This document shows, one piece after another, positions 12,068 to 14,667 of a DNA stretch of 14,667 nt (position 1 is the stretch's first letter; each line of letters begins with the position of its first letter). The position numbers and the translations under genes are program-made. Source of the stretch: Syntrophomonadaceae bacterium (GTDB lineage: Bacteria > Bacillota > Ch66 > Ch109); assembly GCA_012512295.1 (NCBI GenBank), contig JAAZDI010000209.1:1-14667 (forward strand), written 5' to 3'. Below the pieces are notes generated by a model, which was not told the origin of the DNA, did no database searches, and was given only the letters and a program-made list of their open reading frames with translations.

Positions 12068-13183
12068 CTAAATTCTTCGCCAAACCTTCTCGGCCATACT
12101 CAGGCAAGTGGTCAACTTACCGCCAAAAACATGGATCAGCTTAGCTCCCTGGTATTCCACCACGTCAAGCTTATACTCCCGGCTCATCTGACTGACGTCT
12201 TTAACTCTTTTATCCATAATCAACGGTCTGATCCCTAAAAAGGTGTCGACAATATCGCTTTTATTCACCGGGTTTCTTAAATAACGATTGGCACAAGCCA
12301 GCAGGTAATCGATATCGGACTCGTTAATCTGCACCGCATCACAAGGGCAATTTTCCACTCGTTCGGTCGTACCGATAATGGTTTTACCCTCACGCCAAGG
12401 AATCATAAAAAAGATCCGCTTAGTGCGGGTCTGTAAAAACAGGCAGTCCGGCACCAGTTCCCGATTGATCACAATATGGATGCCACTGACCCGAGTGATA
12501 CGGTAATTATGGGGCAAGCCATACCGTTCGTTTACCTCATCAATCCAGGGACCGGTAACATTAATCAACAGAGGAGCCTTTAGCTGCTGTTCCCCTTGAC
12601 TATCCGTATAACTAACCGCCCAACCCCCATCTGCTAAGCTGATATCGCTCACTGAACAGTACTCCTGCACCACTCCTCCGTTCTCCCTAGCATCACAGGC
12701 TAGCCGGCGGGTCAGTTCCTGGTCATCGGTTTTTCCGTCATAATAAACATACACCCGGCGCAAACCTTCGGGCTTAATATTGGGGAACCGATTAAGAAAC
12801 GCATTCTTGTTGACCTCTCGAGAATGATAGGCGCGTTGCCGGGAAAAGGCATCATATAAAAGCAGTCCCAAGCGGATCATCCACCCAGGCCGGAGACTGT
12901 CCTGATAGACTGGCAGATAAAAGGGGACCATTCTAACTAGGTCTGGATACAACTTGGCTAGTCTCTGGCGATCCTTTAGTGATTCCTTGACTAGGTCGAA
13001 CTGTCCATTCTCCAGATAGCGCAGCCCACCGTGGATCAATTTGGAACTATTGGCCGAGGTTCCGCCGCCAATCGCCCCTCTTTCCAATAGGACCACCCTC
13101 ATTCCCTCCTGAGAAAGCTTACGGGCAATCGCGCAGCCGTTAATTCCTCCCCCCAGCACCACTGCATCATACTGTCTATGCAA
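12068..13183 (-). CDS. GlpD-like FAD-dependent glycerol-3-phosphate dehydrogenase, short form
   Basis: About 371 residues from a TTG at 13183, favoured over the TTG at 13207 because TTGGAGGG lies 7 bases upstream of it. An FAD-binding Rossmann motif opens the protein (VVLGGGINGCAIA), followed by 'GGTSANSSKLIHGGLRYLE', a GlpD/GlpA signature. Near the end 'VFGGKLTTCLSMAEKV' closes the FAD site. The protein stops there, without the C-terminal DAO_C domain that brings GlpD to about 500-560 residues. Family members oxidise glycerol-3-phosphate to dihydroxyacetone phosphate at the membrane with quinones or other acceptors. No glpK or glpF is nearby. It follows the DegT aminotransferase gene on the same strand by about 150 bases, which may indicate a surface-sugar role (inference). 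Substrate is uncertain. Confidence 0.82.
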   Translation of the reverse strand: MHRQYDAVVLGGGINGCAIARKLSQEGMRVVLLERGAIGGGTSANSSKLIHGGLRYLENGQFDLVKESLKDRQRLAKLYPDLVRMVPFYLPVYQDSLRPGWMIRLGLLLYDAFSRQRAYHSREVNKNAFLNRFPNIKPEGLRRVYVYYDGKTDDQELTRRLACDARENGGVVQEYCSVSDISLADGGWAVSYTDSQGEQQLKAPLLINVTGPWIDEVNERYGLPHNYRITRVSGIHIVINRELVPDCLFLQTRTKRIFFMIPWREGKTIIGTTERVENCPCDAVQINESDIDYLLACANRYLRNPVNKSDIVDTFLGIRPLIMDKRVKDVSQMSREYKLDVVEYQGAKLIHVFGGKLTTCLSMAEKVWRRI

Positions 13184-13223
13184 CTCAATACCCTCCAAAA
13201 TATCCAAGCGAGATAATGAATAG

Positions 13224-13259
13224 TTGATTATTGCCTTGATTATTACTTTGATAATTCAA
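13224..13259 (+). repeat. Three degenerate 12-bp tandem units
   Basis: TTGATTATTGCC, TTGATTATTACT and TTGATAATTCAA follow each other just upstream of the GlpD-like gene. They could affect its promoter region; they may also be simple AT-rich drift. Confidence 0.35.
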
Positions 13260-13295
13260 CCAATCACCTGTGCCCGTAGGGCATAAGCACCGATG

Positions 13296-13323
13296 CCGGC
13301 CACAAGAACCGTCCCCATGGCTG
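13296..13323. repeat. 28-bp dispersed repeat, copy 2
   Basis: This is the second copy of the element at 5864-5891 (26 of 28 identical, same orientation). Here it is intergenic, 10 bases after the stop of the aminotransferase gene, again at a gene's 3' end. Confidence 0.7.
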
Positions 13324-13332
13324 ATATGGTCG

Positions 13333-14484
13333 TTAACCTTTAACCATTTGCTTAATTATTCGGATCACTCGCTCCTGGTCTGCTTGACTCAGGCTTGAAC
13401 CGGAAGGCAGACAGATCCCTTGCTCAAATAACCGATCGGAGACGCTTTCTTCCTCGCCGTTGGTAAAATATTGACAACCAGCAAATAACGGCTGCCGGTG
13501 CATGGGCTTCCAGACCGGTCGGGACTCAATGTTCTCTTTCTCCAGAGCCCTGATTATCTCCATCACCCCGATGCTGCACACCACCGGGTCAACCAGCATC
13601 ACCGTCAGCCACCGGTTGGCCCGGCCAGAGGCCATCTCCGGCATAAAACTAATCCCCTCTATACCGGATAAAGCCGCCTCATAGCGGCGAAAAATCTCTC
13701 GTCGGGCCTGAACTCTTTGATCTAATACTTTAAGCTGACCCCGACCAATAGCGGCCACAATGTTACTCATCCGGTAGTTAAAGCCCATCTCCGTATGCTG
13801 GTACCAGGGAGCTGGATCCCGCGCCTGGGTCGCCCAAAAAAGGGCCTTCTCCAGGGCTTCTGCATCATCAGACACCAGCATCCCTCCACCAGAAGTGGTA
13901 ATGATCTTGTTCCCGTTAAACGAAAAGATCCCGAATTTCCCCCAGGTGCCGCTCGCCTTTCCCCGATAAGTTGCTCCCAGGGACTCAGCAGCATCCTCCA
14001 CCACTGGTACTCCATAGGCATGGCAAATCTCCAGAATCGGCTCCATATCCGCACTCTGCCCGTACAGGTTAACCACAATAACCGCCTTGGGCAGCTGCCC
14101 CTCTTGCTCGGCCCAGGCAAACGCCTTGCTTAAGGCTGCCGGCGACATGTTCCAACTCTCGGGTTCTGAATCAAGAAAAACCGGTACTGCTCCTTGGTAC
14201 AGCACCGGGTTAACACTACCGATAAAAGTGAGGGACGAACAGAAAACCAGATCGCCCGCTCCCACCCCTAACAGCCGTAAAGCCAGATGGATGGCCGCGG
14301 TGCCGGAACTGACCGCCAGGGCCTTACGGCACCCCACATACTCCGCCATTTCCGCCTCAAAAGCGTTGACCTGCGGCCCTAAAGGAGCAATCCAGTTGGA
14401 CTCGAAAGCTTCTTTTATGTACTCCAGCTCATACCCGCTCATGTGGGGAGGAGAGAGGTAGATGCGTGGTTTGCTATCTTCCAT
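13333..14484 (-). CDS. DegT/DnrJ/EryC1 family sugar aminotransferase (PglE-like)
   Basis: 383 residues, the normal length. It opens with 'IYLSPPHMSGYELEYIKEAF' and 'ESNWIAPLGPQVNAFE', the start typical of aminotransferases that make UDP-4-amino-sugars such as the bacillosamine precursor. The PLP site is complete: 'SSGTAAIHLAL' for phosphate binding, D164 in 'VVEDAAESLGA', and the Schiff-base lysine K193 in 'SFNGNKIITTSGGG'. The enzyme transfers an amino group from glutamate to a 4-keto nucleotide sugar in the cytoplasm for surface glycan or protein glycosylation. A TAGGAGCG site lies 9 bases before the ATG. The matching dehydratase, acetyltransferase and glycosyltransferase genes are not in view and may lie beyond 14667. 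The exact sugar is an inference. Confidence 0.9.
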   Translation of the reverse strand: MEDSKPRIYLSPPHMSGYELEYIKEAFESNWIAPLGPQVNAFEAEMAEYVGCRKALAVSSGTAAIHLALRLLGVGAGDLVFCSSLTFIGSVNPVLYQGAVPVFLDSEPESWNMSPAALSKAFAWAEQEGQLPKAVIVVNLYGQSADMEPILEICHAYGVPVVEDAAESLGATYRGKASGTWGKFGIFSFNGNKIITTSGGGMLVSDDAEALEKALFWATQARDPAPWYQHTEMGFNYRMSNIVAAIGRGQLKVLDQRVQARREIFRRYEAALSGIEGISFMPEMASGRANRWLTVMLVDPVVCSIGVMEIIRALEKENIESRPVWKPMHRQPLFAGCQYFTNGEEESVSDRLFEQGICLPSGSSLSQADQERVIRIIKQMVKG

Positions 14485-14510
14485 TAATACACGCTCCTAT
14501 TCTACTGGTA

Positions 14511-14541
14511 CTATATCGCTAACCTATGTTTGATGATTGGT
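14511..14541. repeat. 31-bp exact direct repeat, copy 1
   Basis: CTATATCGCTAACCTATGTT followed by TGATGATTGGT is repeated without a mismatch at 14577-14607. It lies 27 bases upstream of the aminotransferase start, in the leader/promoter area. Confidence 0.85.
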
Positions 14542-14576
14542 CAGGGATTTATTCTAGGTTCTCCGTACTCAAAGAC

Positions 14577-14607
14577 CTATATCGCTAACCTATGTTTGAT
14601 GATTGGT
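14577..14607. repeat. 31-bp exact direct repeat, copy 2
   Basis: This is identical to 14511-14541, with 35 bases between the copies. No third copy appears in the remaining 60 bases of the window. Confidence 0.85.
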
Positions 14608-14667
14608 ATCCTCGCTACTAGCAGCTACTTCATAAATCCCACGTGTAACTGCCTGTAACTGATCATT

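Noticed and set aside
13502..14461. Frames in both directions within the aminotransferase gene
   Set aside because: They overlap a full-length DegT family enzyme with all catalytic residues and have no recognisable features.
14511..14607. CRISPR array
   Set aside because: There are only two repeats, neither end is flanked by a further unit at the expected spacing, the repeat lacks typical CRISPR features, and no cas gene is in view.

Overview
The window looks like a piece of chromosome from a Gram-positive clostridial organism of the Peptococcaceae / Desulfotomaculum type (inference). The main clues are the trio of small proteins DUF1659, DUF2922 and YvrJ, strong AGGAGGT-type ribosome binding sites, consensus sigma-A promoters, GAAC-N4-GTTC sites of the Firmicute LexA type, and moderate GC. 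It is accessory DNA. Almost everything is on the minus strand, and a large share of the genes are broken, truncated or reduced to remnants.

Layout. Bases 1-565 hold a HEPN/MNT toxin-antitoxin pair (hepT cut by the window edge, mntA complete). Bases 590-730 hold the tail and terminator of a lost plus-strand gene. Bases 762-2375 hold an XRE/ImmA-IrrE regulator-protease with a DUF4411 (PIN-like) partner that carries a one-base frameshift, preceded by a 19-bp palindrome that is a good operator candidate. Bases 2462-2860 are a decayed phage terminase large subunit. Bases 3045-4078 are an AAA ATPase broken in its Walker A motif and fused by deletion to part of a DUF4276 (Toprim-like) protein; it lies between inverted 31-bp repeats that look like insertion-sequence ends. 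Bases 4336-5710 are a gene graveyard: a small fragment, a 212-codon cysteine-rich protein with three in-frame stops, the tail of its operon partner, a TnpB fragment and a tandem repeat resembling an IS end.

Bases 5846-8603 carry the most interesting intact locus, a compact minus-strand operon. In order of transcription it has a radical SAM/SPASM enzyme, a small protein with three membrane segments, a membrane-anchored dCTP deaminase/dUTPase-fold protein that lacks the usual deaminase glutamate, and a cysteine-rich DUF2284 protein. I do not recognise this combination as a described system.

Bases 8971-10453 are on the plus strand: a LexA-like site and strong promoter ahead of DUF1659 and DUF2922, then repeats, YvrJ, and a second perfect LexA-like site sitting inside a promoter spacer. 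Bases 10464-11590 are an AbiE-type toxin-antitoxin pair whose toxin has lost its middle. Bases 11650-12039 contain two convergent gene remnants (one VanZ-like). Bases 12068-14484 hold a short GlpD-like FAD oxidoreductase and a sugar aminotransferase of the DegT family, with a pair of exact 31-bp direct repeats upstream.

Taken together, the segment reads as a defence/toxin-antitoxin and mobile-element island in decay, into which one apparently intact membrane-associated radical SAM operon is set.
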